Origin: Pyropia yezoensis
Taxonomy: Eukaryota; Rhodophyta; Bangiophyceae; Bangiales; Bangiaceae
DNA length: 64,000 bases
Direction of reading: 5' to 3'
NCBI GenBank assembly: GCA_009829735.1
Contig: CM020618.1
Coordinates: 11,499,119 to 11,563,118 of the forward strand
The notes under the pieces: generated by a model
Told to the model about the DNA's origin: nothing
The model's input: the letters and a program-made list of their open reading frames with translations, nothing else
The model's database searches: none
Shown: one piece after another, positions 31,961 to 43,675 of the stretch
Layout of the letters: each line of letters begins with the position of its first letter
Numbering within the stretch: position 1 is the first letter of the stretch
Made by a program: the position numbers and the translations under genes

Positions 31961-32180
31961 TGTGACGTCGGGTGTGCTGCGGCCGCGCGGCATTCGTCGT
32001 TGGCGCGATCGTCCGGTGCGCGCGTGGAAAGCCTACTTAAACGGCCCTGCGCCAGCAGCCGAGCATGTGCGGGTCGCACCTGAACCTCTGGGGACCGGCT
32101 GAGTGGCGGTCGATTCGGAGGACGTGTGCTCTCGTGCGCATGCGCACTCGAGACGTGCGGTGTGTGGCAGCGTCGCGGTC

Positions 32181-34415
32181 ATGGGAAGCGGTGGCGGTTG
32201 TCGGCCCGCTGGGCGTGGTCGCCTAAGATTGGCTGACTTTGAGCGAAGGGACGCCCAGTCTCTGCAGGAACAGGCTCCGCTGGAAGCGCCAGCGGCTGCG
32301 TCGTCTGGCGGTGCGCGTATGTTCGAGGAGACGGCCGCGCCGGCGCGGCGCGGCGCAGCACCGGGCGCGGACCACGGCGATGCGGCAGTGGCGGCGTCCG
32401 CCCCGTCACCGGCCTTGTCTGGCGTGGGTGCCGCCGCCGCGGTGCCGCCTGCGGAGCGTGAGTTGACCGCAGAGCGCCGACGTCGCAAGCGGCGTCGGAC
32501 AGAGGGCACCCCCGTCAAGGTCCCGGTCGGGGCGCCCGTGGAGCACGAGGCGGAGCAGGAGTCCGACGACGCGCCGGTGGTGGTGCAGCAGCCGCCGGCA
32601 ACCAGCTCGACGGCCTCATGGGCAGAGGTGGGCGGCCGTGACGAGGCCGTGCGGGGGCTGAGGGAGGCGGTGGTGCTGCCGCAGGTGTACCCGCAATTGC
32701 TGGCGGGCCTGAGCGTGCCGACACCCAGGGGGTTGCTGCTGCGCGGCCCGCCCAGCACCGGAAAGACGCTGTGTGCGCGTGTGCTGGCGGACACCGAGTA
32801 CCCCACGGCACAGGGGACGCGGCGGCTGACTTTTTTTTTCCGCAGCGGCTCGGAGGTGCTGTCCAAGTGGTTAGGGAAGGGTGAGCGCCAGCTGCGCAAG
32901 ATGTTCGAGCAGGCGCAGCAAGAGGCCCCCTCAATCATCTTTTTTGACGACGTGGACGGCTTGGCGCCAGCGCGCGCGTCGGGCGCGGACCACAACCACG
33001 TGTCCCTGGTGACGGTGCTGTTGGGGCTGATGGACGGGCTGGCCTCGCGCGGGGACGTGGTGGTGGTGCGCGCCACCAACTGCGTGGACGCAGTGGATCC
33101 CGCGCTGCGTCGGCCCGGCCGTTTTGACCGCGAGGTGCGTTTTGTGGCGCCCGACTTGGCGGGGCGGCGGCAGCTGCTGCGGATCTTCACGCGGGGGTGG
33201 AACCCGCCGGCCCGCCTCGAGGTGGTGGACGACGTGGCCGCGCGCTCCGCGGGCAACGTAGTGGCGGACCTCCGAGGCGTGTGCTCCGAGGCTGTGGTGC
33301 TGGCGTGTCCCCGAGTGAACCCCGCACTGCTGAGTGCGGACGGGTCCTCGGCCCCGCGCGCGGTGCGTGCTGCCGACGTCACCGCGGACGACTAGTACGC
33401 GGCATTGTCCAAGGTGGTGCCCTGTGCGCTGCGCACCGTGCGACAGGTGGCACGCCCGCTGCTGACGCGGCCGGTGCCGCTGTTGGCACTAGCCGTGCAC
33501 CAAGCTGTACGTGTGGTGCAGGTGCTGCTGCCCGAGGGGCTTTCTTTCCCCGTGGACGGCGGCGGGGGAGTGGTGGCACAGCTGCGCGGGCAGGCCCTGC
33601 TGGAGCGGCACCGGCGGCTGCTGCTGTGCGGGGCTGCTGGTTGCAGCCAGACGCACGTGGCGCTTGCGTTGCTGGCGCGCATGCCAGACTGTGCTGTGCA
33701 CGTGCTTGACCCCGTGTCGGCGTATGCCTCGGCTGGCGGCGCTTCCCCAACACAGCGTGTGGCCACCATTGTGGACGCGGCGTGTGCGTCCACCCCGTTG
33801 GTGCTGTACCTGCCGCAGGTGGACCAGTGGAGCGGCAACGAGGCGGCCTGTCTGTGGGCCGCGCTGGAGGACGTGCCCCTGGCGCACCGCCTGTTGGTGC
33901 TGGCCACCGAGGATGAGCCCTGGATGGAGCTCTCCACGCAGCTGGCAGGCTCCTTCGCCTAGTTCGTGTGCCTCGAGGGGCCCTTCACGTCGCAGCGCGC
34001 CCACTTTTTTGCGCCGCTGCTGCAGGGGGTGTTTGGCGTGCCTGTGGAGGACGTGGAGGTGGTCCAACTTCGCGAGGACCTGTTGAAGCAGCACGCCGCG
34101 TTGTGCGTTGCGCGCGGTGAGGCGCTGAATGGGCTGCTGGCCCTAACTACGGCCTGGTCGGTGGACCTGCTGGACAGTCTGTACACGGACCTGAGCGACG
34201 AGGTCAACGCCTTGCCCGCGGACGTGATCAACCAGGACGCGTTCGCGCACCTGCGGCGCGCCGCCATGCGGCTGGGCGAGTCGCGGGCCCGCGTCACTAC
34301 CAGTCGCTTGGCACCCCCCGCGGCGGTGTCAAATGAGACCTCTGGTTCTGGCCATTCAGCGCCCGCGGGGCAGTTCACGGCTGCTGCTGCGTCGGACCCC
34401 CCCCCGGGCGACTGA
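32181..34415 (+). pseudogene. ATAD2/Yta7-like AAA ATPase with two in-frame TAG codons
   Basis: The family acts on chromatin (histone handling); members have two AAA domains. The first is well kept: SWAEVGGRDEAVRGLREAV, Walker A GPPSTGKTLCA (32745-32777), FFRSGSEVLSKWLGKGERQL, Walker B IIFFDDVDGLAP, RATN (sensor 1) and RRPGRFDREVRF (arginine fingers). The usual Walker B DE reads DD. After a TAG at 33393-33395 the same frame continues with KVVPCALRT and a degenerate second AAA domain, then a TAG at 33960-33962, then GPFTSQRAHFFAPLLQ and a tail to 34415. No bromodomain is evident. I chose the ATG at 32181. Frame is kept throughout, so two point changes may be the only damage. Confidence 0.8.
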
Positions 34416-34565
34416 CGCGTGCCGCGGGGGCGGGCGTGCACGGTCGCCACCTGTACGGGTGGCCCTGAGGGGTTCATTCTGTACGCCCTCGACGGCTTCG
34501 GAGACCCAATACACGCATTTTGTACTTGGTTTACTACGACTAGAAGGGCGGAGGGTGTGTGGCGG

Positions 34566-35540
34566 TCAGGTGCCACCCAGCCTGAAAAGCAGGCCCAGCG
34601 CGATGCGGCGGCGCAGGATGTCGCCGTCGTCGCTGCCAAAGCAAAAAGGCACACCCTGCCCCAGGCAGTGCGCGTACCCCACAAGGAAGACACCACAGTT
34701 GTAGGCGTCGCGCTGCCGCTGCATGCCCTCGTTCATCAGCACGGGCCACGCGGAGACACCCAACGCCGACGCCTGCTCTGCAGAGTAGTGCTTCCCCACG
34801 GACTCCGCAAACCAGCGCCGCACCGCGGACACAGCGCCTGGATCGGGCGTGTCAAACAACGAGCCCAGGTACAGCACGCAGTGGGCGTGCAGGTCCAGCA
34901 CCAGCAGCGCCTAGTGGTTATTATTCAGGTTCATTGGGACCAGCACGTACTGCAGCGCCAGCAGATTCACGTCCCCCACGGCCCGCCGCGTCAGGGACTG
35001 CTCCAGGTCTCCGCTCTTGCCCAGGCTAGTGTACAGAAAGGTATCCACGGCGTACGCGTGCTCCCAGTGCCGCGTGTTGAACAGCCCAAAATAGGCGTTC
35101 AAGTGCCCGTCTGTCAGGCAGTGGTGGGTGTACAGCTCATTGAAGGCCCTTTTCGTGAGCTGCGACACGCCCTCAGAGCCCAGGCACACCACGCGCGTCG
35201 CCTCTCCGACTTCTGACTCCTCGCGCAGCAAGTCCGCCTCAACTTGCACCAGTGGCGCCGTCGTCCACGGGAAGCCTACGGGCGCCCTCACCAGCAACCG
35301 CGACCGCTGCGCACGGCGCGTGGACGACCCCGCCGCGGGATTGACCAGGGCGCTGCCGACACCCCCCTTGGCAGGGGGGTTTGCAGCTTTGCATTCATTG
35401 CGGTCCTGGCCGGTAGGGGTGGTGGGCGGCCGGCTCTGCCCGCCGGGCGGGCGGGGGGGCGTGCCTTTGTCGCCGCCGTGAGTGTCTGCCGCCACTGCAC
35501 CGGCCGCCGCCGCACGTGTCGTACTGCTGTCGTCCTCCAT
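34566..35540 (-). pseudogene. Ulp1/SENP-like (C48) cysteine protease with in-frame TAG
   Basis: C48 proteases cleave SUMO or related tags. The sequence shows ELYTHHCLTDGHLNAYFGLFN, FLYTSLGK, YVLVPMNLNNNH (catalytic His), then a TAG (34911-34913) exactly where the family has Trp after His. The same frame continues LLVLDLHAHCVLYLGSLF (catalytic Asp region) and RQRDAYNCGVFLVGYAHCL (oxyanion Gln region and catalytic Cys in NCG). A Pro/Thr-rich N terminus precedes the domain. The ATG at 35540 (MEDDSSTTRA) is a likely start; the frame is open to 35600. It converges on the ATPase gene 150 bp away. Transposons also carry such proteases. Confidence 0.75.
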
Positions 35541-35849
35541 GTCGCGTGAGGGGTGCCGCACACCGCCGCCGGTGCCCGCACGCCGCCCCGCGCCGCGCAC
35601 TGCCGCTGCTCAGCGGTGGCCACTGCCGTGTGGTGGACACACGGTCACTGCCGTCCACGTCAGCGCTTATGTAGGCACTTGGGGGCAACTCGCGCGGGGG
35701 CTGGCCCGGCCGTGCCGGCACGCGTTCAGTGCGCGGGCCGCGCCCTCACATGCCACCTGCGCCGCACGTGCAAGCCCAGCCTGTCCTTCCGCAGTGCACT
35801 TGTATCATGCACCCGCCAGTGCCGGTGGTAGGCGGACAGGTGCTGGCGA

Positions 35850-36190
35850 GGTGCCGCCTCAGTCTGGTCCGACACCGGTTTGGTTGGGTGGTTTACAGAA
35901 GATGTACATTCACCGACCGAGTCAAAGTGGGTCAGAAACAAGATGAGGAGTGCTCACAGCAACCTGTAAGAACGTGTGACCCAGTCTGGTCCGACCCCGG
36001 TTTGGTTGGGTGGTATGCATCAGATGTTCAGTCACCGACCGAGGCAGTGCTGGTCAAAAACCGGTTGGGGAGTCTCCCGTGACACCGGGCAAGCCCGTCC
36101 GATTCAGTCTGGTCCGACCCTGGCTTGGTTGCGTGGTATACATCTGATGTGTACTCCCCAACTGCGAGACGGTCACACACGAGTGAGGTG
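35850..36190. repeat. ~125-bp tandem repeat, right copy
   Basis: Three units of the family seen at 31300-31960, including ggtttggttgggtggt and catcagatgt-like blocks, in the same orientation. Confidence 0.85.
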
Positions 36191-36282
36191 CGTTCACAGC
36201 GACGAACAGAGTGGTCGGGCGCACCGCGATGGGGTGAGGCTCGCAAGTCGGTGCCGTGAAAGGTGACGATGGGGAGAGGACG
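36191..36282. repeat. GC-rich minisatellite, left of the Gypsy insertion
   Basis: One partial unit (gtcgggcgcaccgcgatgggg ... ggggagaggacg) matches units at 47017-47300, so the Gypsy element inserted into this array. Confidence 0.7.
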
Positions 36283-36646
36283 TGTAGCAATATGGTTGAC
36301 CGTATTGTGACCCTGATATTAGGGGGGGCTACTTCTAACCCTTATCTTTCAAATTGGGAGTCCGTACTGGTCACGGTATCTATAAGTTACGTATGACCAG
36401 AGGGACATCCATCTTGGGGTGGAGGGTAGTTAGTAGTGTCTCTGAGGGTTTATAACGATGGGGCCGGCGGCGAATCCACCGCCGGCCATGGTAGAACAAC
36501 AAACCCCTCCCATTTGGGCTCCCATCTTGGTCCCGTGGCCTGCGCTCCAAGGACAGCAACCTTGGCCTTCCGGTGACGTTGGTGCCGATCCCCCTTGGTG
36601 AGTGTTCCCGGAGAGTGGACGTGCAGTGGATACCTATTGTGCTACA
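36283..36646 (+). repeat. 5' LTR of the Gypsy element
   Basis: It is 364 bp, beginning TGTAGCAATATGG and ending TTGTGCTACA, so its ends form a 7-bp inverted repeat. It contains TATAAC near 36451 and TATAAG near 36382; neither can be firmly called the promoter. Confidence 0.95.
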
Positions 36647-36647
36647 T

Positions 36648-36665
36648 TGGTGGAGCAGCTGGGGA
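36648..36665 (+). promoter_or_regulatory. Gypsy primer-binding site
   Basis: TGGTGGAGCAGCTGGGGA starts one base after the LTR. The opening TGG fits the CCA end of a tRNA; I cannot assign which tRNA. Confidence 0.5.
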
Positions 36666-36871
36666 CGGGTTTCCGTCACCCATATGGTGGCGCCGTCTTC
36701 GGCCCTGGCGTACGGATAGGGATCCGGTCTTTTTCTTGTACTCCTGGTGCTGCGATCTGTTTGATTGTTTTGAGTGGTTGCGTGTGACTGCAATCTACGG
36801 TTACTCTCCCCCAACTACCCCCTCGCGCTCTTATTCGTGGTGACTGTTACGTCGGTTGACTGATTGTGACT

Positions 36872-39049
36872 ATGTCTACCCAAGAGACGGGGAACGTTCA
36901 AGATGACGGATCGGCGTCGACGCCCACCCCGGAGCTGAACCAGGGAACCGGGATCGGTAACCCGATCGACAACATTGAAACGCCGATGCTCTCAGGTGCC
37001 GGTTGGACGTTTGGTACAGCACGGACGGCCGGGGGCGGCGGACAGCCGCAACTGCCCTCTGCCGACCTCACGCCGCCGCCACCTTCACCAGGGGACTCCC
37101 TGATGGCATCATTGGCTCGCGTCGAGGCCCGGTTCACCGGGCTCGACGCCCGTCAAGAGCGTACGGAGGACGCAATGGCGGTGCTGATGTGAGCACGCCG
37201 TACGACGGTACCCCGTCGGGTCCCCCCCACACCGGTACGGTTCGAACCGGCAGGACTACTTTCGGAGTCCACCAGGGTCAACCCCGGTATTGCTTCTCCT
37301 GGGCAACCCCCGGACACGGCGGGTTATGCATCCGACTCGTCGGCTGAGTTGGAACGTAGCCATACGGAGCGCTACGCTCGGAGCACCCAGAGCGGGCTCC
37401 GCGGACATGGTCCGGCGGACACGTACGCCGGAACAGAGTCGGCGATGGGGGGAGACGGTACCGTCTCCCATTACCCCCTCGACGGCGGAAGCCAGGCAAC
37501 TCGGGTACCCGAGGCGCCGACGCCGGAGGTTCCAGCGTCACTGGTGCAAGCGATGACAGCGCAGGTTACTGAGAGCTTACTGAAGCGGATGGAGTCCGAT
37601 GAGTTTACTCATCAACTGGCCAAGCGACTGGATATCCAGGACGCGGACACGGAGATTGTCAACGAAGTCTTCAGGTCGGTACTGACTCCTGAACGTTATC
37701 GTTTGGAGGACCGATCCACTACCGTATCGGAATCGATGCGTACGACCTCGCACCGAGCGATCCGCTCTATGCAGACCCTTATGAAGGGATTCCCTATGAT
37801 CGGGGGCCCTAACGGACGCCCGTTGGCAGTCATTGGCTTCTTGACTAGCTTCAAGGCAGCCGCGGACAAGGCACTCGTCAACGAGGGGCTGGCACTGGAG
37901 ATCCTCCCGTTCTTTGTTGACAAACGGGTCCGAGGCATCCTCCGCCAGGCATCCTCGATGCCGGAAATGAGGGTCGCAGCCACCCTCATGGATTACCGTG
38001 GTATACTGAAGGAGCTTCTCAGCAGCTACCTCAGTGAGGACAAGTGCGAAGACCACTATCGGGCCCTTCGCACCGCCACCGCCCAGTCCTGGGAGGATGA
38101 GGAGATGTTTGGACGCCGGATCCAAGAGCTCGACTACGAGCTGGGGAAGCTACTCGGCGAAGGGGAACTACGCGCCATCCTGTTCGCAGGAGTACCCAAC
38201 TACGTGCGGATATCCGCACGGGGAGCCAATACGGCTCGGACGAACTTCATTCGACTGATGCACATGTGCAAGTCCCTAGGGGACACCTACCGAGTGCTAC
38301 ACCCGGAATGCGCCTTGGCCCCGAAGCCCAAGGGTGAGGGAGGCAAGCACAGTCTTACTCCGGTACCAAGGCAAGAGAAGGTGGAGCGTAGGGCCGCTTC
38401 AGTACTGGTGGCGACCGAACATACCCCTACGGGTGAGGATGAACCTCTAGTCGACCAACAGGGTCACCTGTTGCTACAGGCGACGCCGGTGATTGATGAG
38501 CATGGTACGGTAGCGTACATCGCCCCGGCTGGGACCTAGTTCCAGGTCAACAAGGGAGCGGGATGGCGCGTCCCGTATGTGCGGACTATGGGGTATGCCC
38601 CGGTTACGGGTAACCCCCCCCAACCCCTGCCGACATGGGCAGTTCGTACGGAGGCACCTCCGCACATCGCTGGTAGAACCAACCGGCTGGGGGAGTCCTT
38701 GTTCCGGCTGGCACCGGGACCCAAGGCGTCTCAACGAGCGGGCACTCGGGCGCCCGAGGCAGGCAAGCGAACCTATGGAGCCAACCCGACGCGGACGCCC
38801 GGGACGGCCGGCACGTCCGGATGTATGTTTTGCGGAGACCCCCAACACTGGGTGTCCTCATGCCCGCTCATCCCGGAGGAGTCTCGACGGGCAGCGGCGC
38901 AACGCAAGGCATTCATTGGGGGGTATCCCGCCAGAGGCCCGGCACGGGGAAGGCAGCAAGCTCCAGGAGGAGTACTGGCAGTCGAGAAGGCACCTCCTCT
39001 CCCGGATATCCCGGAAGATGGTAACCGGCCGAGTACGGGAAACGAGTAA
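36872..39049 (+). pseudogene. Gypsy gag with zinc knuckle and in-frame stops
   Basis: One frame runs from MSTQETGNVQDDG to the TAA at 39047, interrupted by TGA (37190-37192) and TAG (38537-38539). The centre (ESLLKRMESDEFTHQLAKRL, AVIGFLTSFKAAADKALVN, KCEDHYRALRTATAQSWEDEE) fits a capsid-like helical domain. The C-terminal zinc knuckle CMFCGDPQHWVSSC (CX2CX4HX4C) lies at about 38823-38863. The gag stop comes directly after a GGGAAAC heptamer that would move ribosomes into the pol frame. Confidence 0.85.
39037..39043 (+). other. GGGAAAC slippery heptamer for -1 frameshifting (gag to pol)
   Basis: The heptamer lies in gag frame as G-GGA-AAC, followed by GAG and then the gag stop TAA. Slipping back one base gives GGG-AAA-CGA-GTA and continues without a stop into the pol frame. 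A short stem-loop (39071-39087, gctgggg/ccctagc, 3-nt loop) lies downstream, further than the usual 5-9 nt spacer. GGGAAAC is a known type of slippery sequence in retroviruses. Confidence 0.7.
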
Positions 39050-42000
39050 GAGGAAGGACGGCACGGGGTCGCTGGGGTAACCCTAGCAGGCCACCTTGGA
39101 CTGCCGCGTGGAAAGCCCCACGGAGAGCGCGGTTGAGCCGACGCCGCATCAACCCCCGGGTACACCTTCCGGCCCCGACGACACGGCGTCAGGGGATTGA
39201 TGACATACCACCAAGGTTGGGAGGAGAGGACGGGAAGCCCCGTCACATGGAACCAGACAAGGGCCCTGTTCAGGATGCCCGAGCTACACCGGATATCGGT
39301 GTAGGCCACGTGCTGTTCACCTTGGAGAACTTCAAGGTATCAGCCACACTGGGGGTTGACCACCAGTCGCCCCGATCGTATTACCCTGTACTGGATACCA
39401 GGGCTGGACCTAACCTGATCCGGAAGGATACCCTCCCGGAGAAGTGGCTCCCGCGAGTCCGAGTTGCTCGGGGACCCACGATCAAGGATGCGAATGGTCG
39501 TCTCATTTGTACGACCGCAGCGATGTCGCTGCAGGTCACCATCGGGGAGCTCACTACGGAAATTGACTTCCTGGTGTGTGAGACTCTATCTATGCCCTGC
39601 ATACTGGGGTGCACCTCCATCAACGTTCACGTTGATGCAATCCGGCCGGGCCGGAGGGCCGTCGAGCTGCAAGAGGCCGACGGGACGAAGAGAGGACATA
39701 CCGCTATTGTCAGGGACCTGACGCCACACGGGAGCCACGTTAACGTGGCTGAGGTATACGCAAGCGTAGAACCTAAGACACTCCGGCTGGCTAAGCGGAC
39801 TCGCTTTGAGCCGTTATCGGAGACCGTCCTCCCGGTTAACTGTGACCTCGCAGGCATCTGCAAAGTCCAGTCCAACCTACGAACTTACAAGCGCCATCGG
39901 TTGACCATGGCCAACGCTATCGTAGACCTCCCAGCGGGGGGGTCATCACTGCTCGTGATGGCGAACTATCGCCGTAAGGCAATCACCCTTCCGAAGGGAA
40001 CTATCCTCGGGATTGACGAGCACTACGAAGGAGATATCCTTACCCCCGACAAGGAAGGTCAAGTGGAACCACTTGAAGTACTGGCGGTCGCCGAGACCCC
40101 CGAGCAGCAGCAACCCGATGACGGGAAGCCTAACCCATCGACAGCTCCGGCGGACATTCCGCCAAAGGACCAAGAAGCCTTGAAGGCACTGGCCGAGGCT
40201 GACCTCGACCACCTTCCCCCTTCGGTAGCTGAAGGGGTACGACGGATGCTAAGAAAGCATGACGTCATGTGGACCGGCGGGGCGCTGGGTACCATTGGGG
40301 CAACCCAACACCGTATAGACCTGGTACCAGGTGCTCGACCAGCGCGGTCGCAACCGCATCGCGTGGGACCTATGCAACGAGAGATCGTTGATGGAGAAGT
40401 GAAGAGGATGAGCGAAGCTAATGTGATTCGACCTTCGATGTCGGAGTGGGGCGCCCCAGTCGTTATCGTACCGAAGAAGGATCAAACCCCTCGGTTCTGC
40501 ATCGATTATCGACGCCTCAACTTGGTTACCAAGAAAGACTCATACCCTTTACCAAGGATGGACGAGTGCATCGACTCGCTGGGGGAGGCCACAGTGTTTA
40601 CCACTATCGACTGCAATGCCGGGTACTGGCAGATCCCAGTTGCGGAAGAGGATATCCCCAAGACGGCGTTCGTCTGTCACAGTGGCGTGTACGAGTTCCT
40701 AAGGATGCCCTTCGGATTGTCCAACGCCCCCGCCACATTCCAGCGGGTCATCGACATTATACTGTCGGGAGTCAAGTGGCGTAACTGCCTGGTGTACTTG
40801 GACGACGTCATCGTCTTCTCGCGTAACATGGACGACCATGTGCAACATGTCGATGAGGTACTTACCCTCTTGCGGAACGCCGGGGTAACCCTGCGCCTCA
40901 AGAAGTGCGCCTTCTATCAGCAGACCGTCGAGTATCTGGGTCATCAGATCACACCAGGTAAACTGGGAGTGCTCGAAGCTAATACCCGGGCACTCCGGGG
41001 TGCGCGATACTCAACCGCACAGACACAGCTGAAAAGCTTCCTGGGAATGTGCAACGTATACCGACGGTTCGTCAAGGACTTTACTCGTAAAGCCAAACCG
41101 TTAACGGTTCTGACGAGCAGCGCCTTGCCAAAGGTACTCCAACCTCCCTCGCCCAGCGAGGGAGAGGCATTCGAGCTGCTCAAGCAAGCCCTGCTAGCCC
41201 CACCCGTGCTTGCGTTGCCGCATAGACGCGGGACCTTCGTCATCGACGTCGATGCCTGCGATACCCAAGTGGGATGCACCCTGTTACAGGGAGAGACCAT
41301 CATCGGTACCGATAATGCTATCCCGGACCTACACCCGGTAGGGTACTTCAGCCGGACACTCAACCCGGCTGAGCGTATCTATAGTGCCACCGAGCGCGAG
41401 TGCCTCGGAGTCATATGGGCAGTGCAACTGCTCCGGCCATACCTGGAAGGTTCCAGGTTCATCGTGAGGTCCGACCACGAACCTTTACGATGCCTTCTCA
41501 ACCTTGGTGACAAGGATTCCGACAGCCACGGTCGGCTAGCCCGGTGGAGGCTGAAGATGGCCGAGCACGACTACCGGACCATATATAAGGCCGGCTCTAC
41601 CCATCATCTGGGGAACGCGCTGTCGCGACTCGATACACCTAGCGGGGATACCCGACAGGTGGACGAGGACATCCCGGTTGTACCGGTTTGCATGGTGGGT
41701 AATGCTACCTAAGGTATGGTTGACCATACCATGGCACACCTTGCGTGCCCATTGACCCTCGCGGACTTCCGCGAGGCACAGGCCAATGACGATGACTGTA
41801 AACGCCATCGTGCTAACCTCCTGGCCGCCACGGCCTGCATATTCTCCGAGAACGAGGACGGACTCATATACCGGCGGGCACCCGCCGATAGACGGCATCA
41901 GGTCGTGGTTCCCGTGTCCCTACGACAAGCCGTCATGGAACGAGAACACGAGAACCCCACAGCCGGACACCCGGGGGGTTCGCGCATGTTCGCAGCAATG

Positions 42001-43224
42001 CGAATGTTCTTCTACTGGCCAGCAATGGCCGTCGACGTAATCGACCACCTGCGGGGATGCCACCCGTGTGCACGGAATCGTATGAGTCTTCATAGGCGAG
42101 CATCCGCTATGAAACTGTTCCCCCCGGATGGGCCCAACGAGCAAGTCGCTATCGACATTCTCGGGCCGCTTCCGGTAACGGAAGAAGGGAACAGGTACAT
42201 CCTGGTCATGTCGGATCGCTTTACTAAACTGTCACGGGCAGTAGCCATCCCGAACGATACGGCATACACCATCATGAACGCAGTGGTTGACAACTGGATC
42301 AGTGCGTACGGAGTAATGAAGCAACTCCTCTCCGATAACGGATCAGACTTCACGTCAGCATTCTGCACTAAGGTCCTGGGCATGTTCGGCATCGAACCCC
42401 GTCAAGCATCCGACTACCACCCGCAATCCAACGGACAGGTGGAGCGGATCAACCGCACCATCGTCAAGATGCTCCAATGCTATGTGGCAGAGCACACGAA
42501 AACGTGGGACAGGCTTCTGTCCGTCTTGACCCTGGCATACAATGCCAGGCACCACCGGAGTACCAGCATTGCCCCACTGGAATGGGTCATGCCGATGGGC
42601 GTCGGTAACCTGACGCTGCCACCGGGCAGATGCACTCGGTATGATATACCGAAGGGCCGACCGGCCGAACAGATCCACTTAGCTTGGTTGGCCAAGCTAT
42701 CGTGGATGATACCCAAGCTCAAGGGTGCCCTTGACCGTATACAACTTCGATACAAGAAGAACTTTGACGCCCGGCTACGGGTACGCAACGCAACCCTGGC
42801 AACAGGTGACTGGGTCTACATCAGACACCAGAAGTTCCGAGGGAACAAGCTTATGCAACCGGTCAAAGGACCGTACCAGATCTTACACAGAGATGATCAC
42901 TCTGTCATCCTGCACTCCGATACGGAGATACAACGCAGCAACCTCAATGATGTGACACCTGCTCCGAAGCTGGAACAGCCTCAGCCAATACCGGCTGGGT
43001 TGCTACATGAAGCTCTTACAACCCACCGGTCAGATGACCCGGTGGGACCGGATGGGATTCCATACCAAGTAGAGAGCTTGGTCGGACACACCGACCCGGA
43101 CCTACCAGGACCCTGGTACGTCAAGGTGATGTGGATCGGATACGACTCACCCACCTGGGAACAGGCGGCAAATATACCCCGCCAACTTCTCATGCCTTAC
43201 ATGAGGCGACGACGCCTCCTGTAA
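39044..43224 (+). CDS. Gypsy pol: protease, reverse transcriptase, RNase H, integrase, chromodomain
   Basis: One frame to 43224, broken only by a TAA at 41710-41712 between RNase H and integrase. The protease reads YYPVLDTRAGPNLIRKD: the usual DTGAG Gly is Arg. RT keeps its Asp motifs (TTIDCNAGYWQI; YLDDVIVFS). RNase H shows FVIDVDACDTQVG, SATERECLGVIWA and VRSDHEPL. Integrase has HX3H/CX2C-type zinc ligands (HENPTAGHPG, CHPCAR) and the DDE residues in QVAIDILGPLP, LLSDNGSDFTS and SNGQVERINRTI. At the C terminus VESLVGHTDP, YVKVMWIGYDSPTWEQAANIP is a chromodomain, which marks chromoviruses and is thought to steer integration to chromatin marks. Confidence 0.93.
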
Positions 43225-43675
43225 CAACCCAACCGACACCGACTCCGGCTGTTGGGGGGTGAGGCTTATACCTACTAAGTAGGGTGTCACATGGATTCGG
43301 CAAGACTTAGGTTCACTAAGTGGGAGCGGACTTAGGCACACTAAGTAAGCGACTGACTTTTACAAGTTTACTTGAAGGAGATGACTAACTACGATAATTT
43401 CAAAGTAACGTGAGGCTTACACCAATGTAAACCCTCATCCATGGGGCAAGTGACGGACCAAGGAAGGTTGACCTTCATGTGTACTAACCAACCAGGATGG
43501 GTTGGGGCACGCGAGAAAGAACCGAGGCAGGCCACGGCTAAGGCAGACGGGGTACTCCCAAAAGGCAGGCATGGGTATCATGCAAACGCCCCAGCGGGGG
43601 ATGAGTTTATACTCACTACTACTTGGCCACCATAAGGGCCACCGGCTCCCTCTTCCTCTCAAACAGTAGCACTTC

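Noticed and set aside
32181..35540. UAG as a sense codon
   Set aside because: TAG sits at Trp positions in some genes and Gln in others, and TGA replaces Trp elsewhere. One reassigned codon cannot explain this; mutational decay can.
37215..37260. tRNA-like ggttcgaacc
   Set aside because: No acceptor, D or anticodon arms can be formed around it, and it lies in the Gypsy gag frame.
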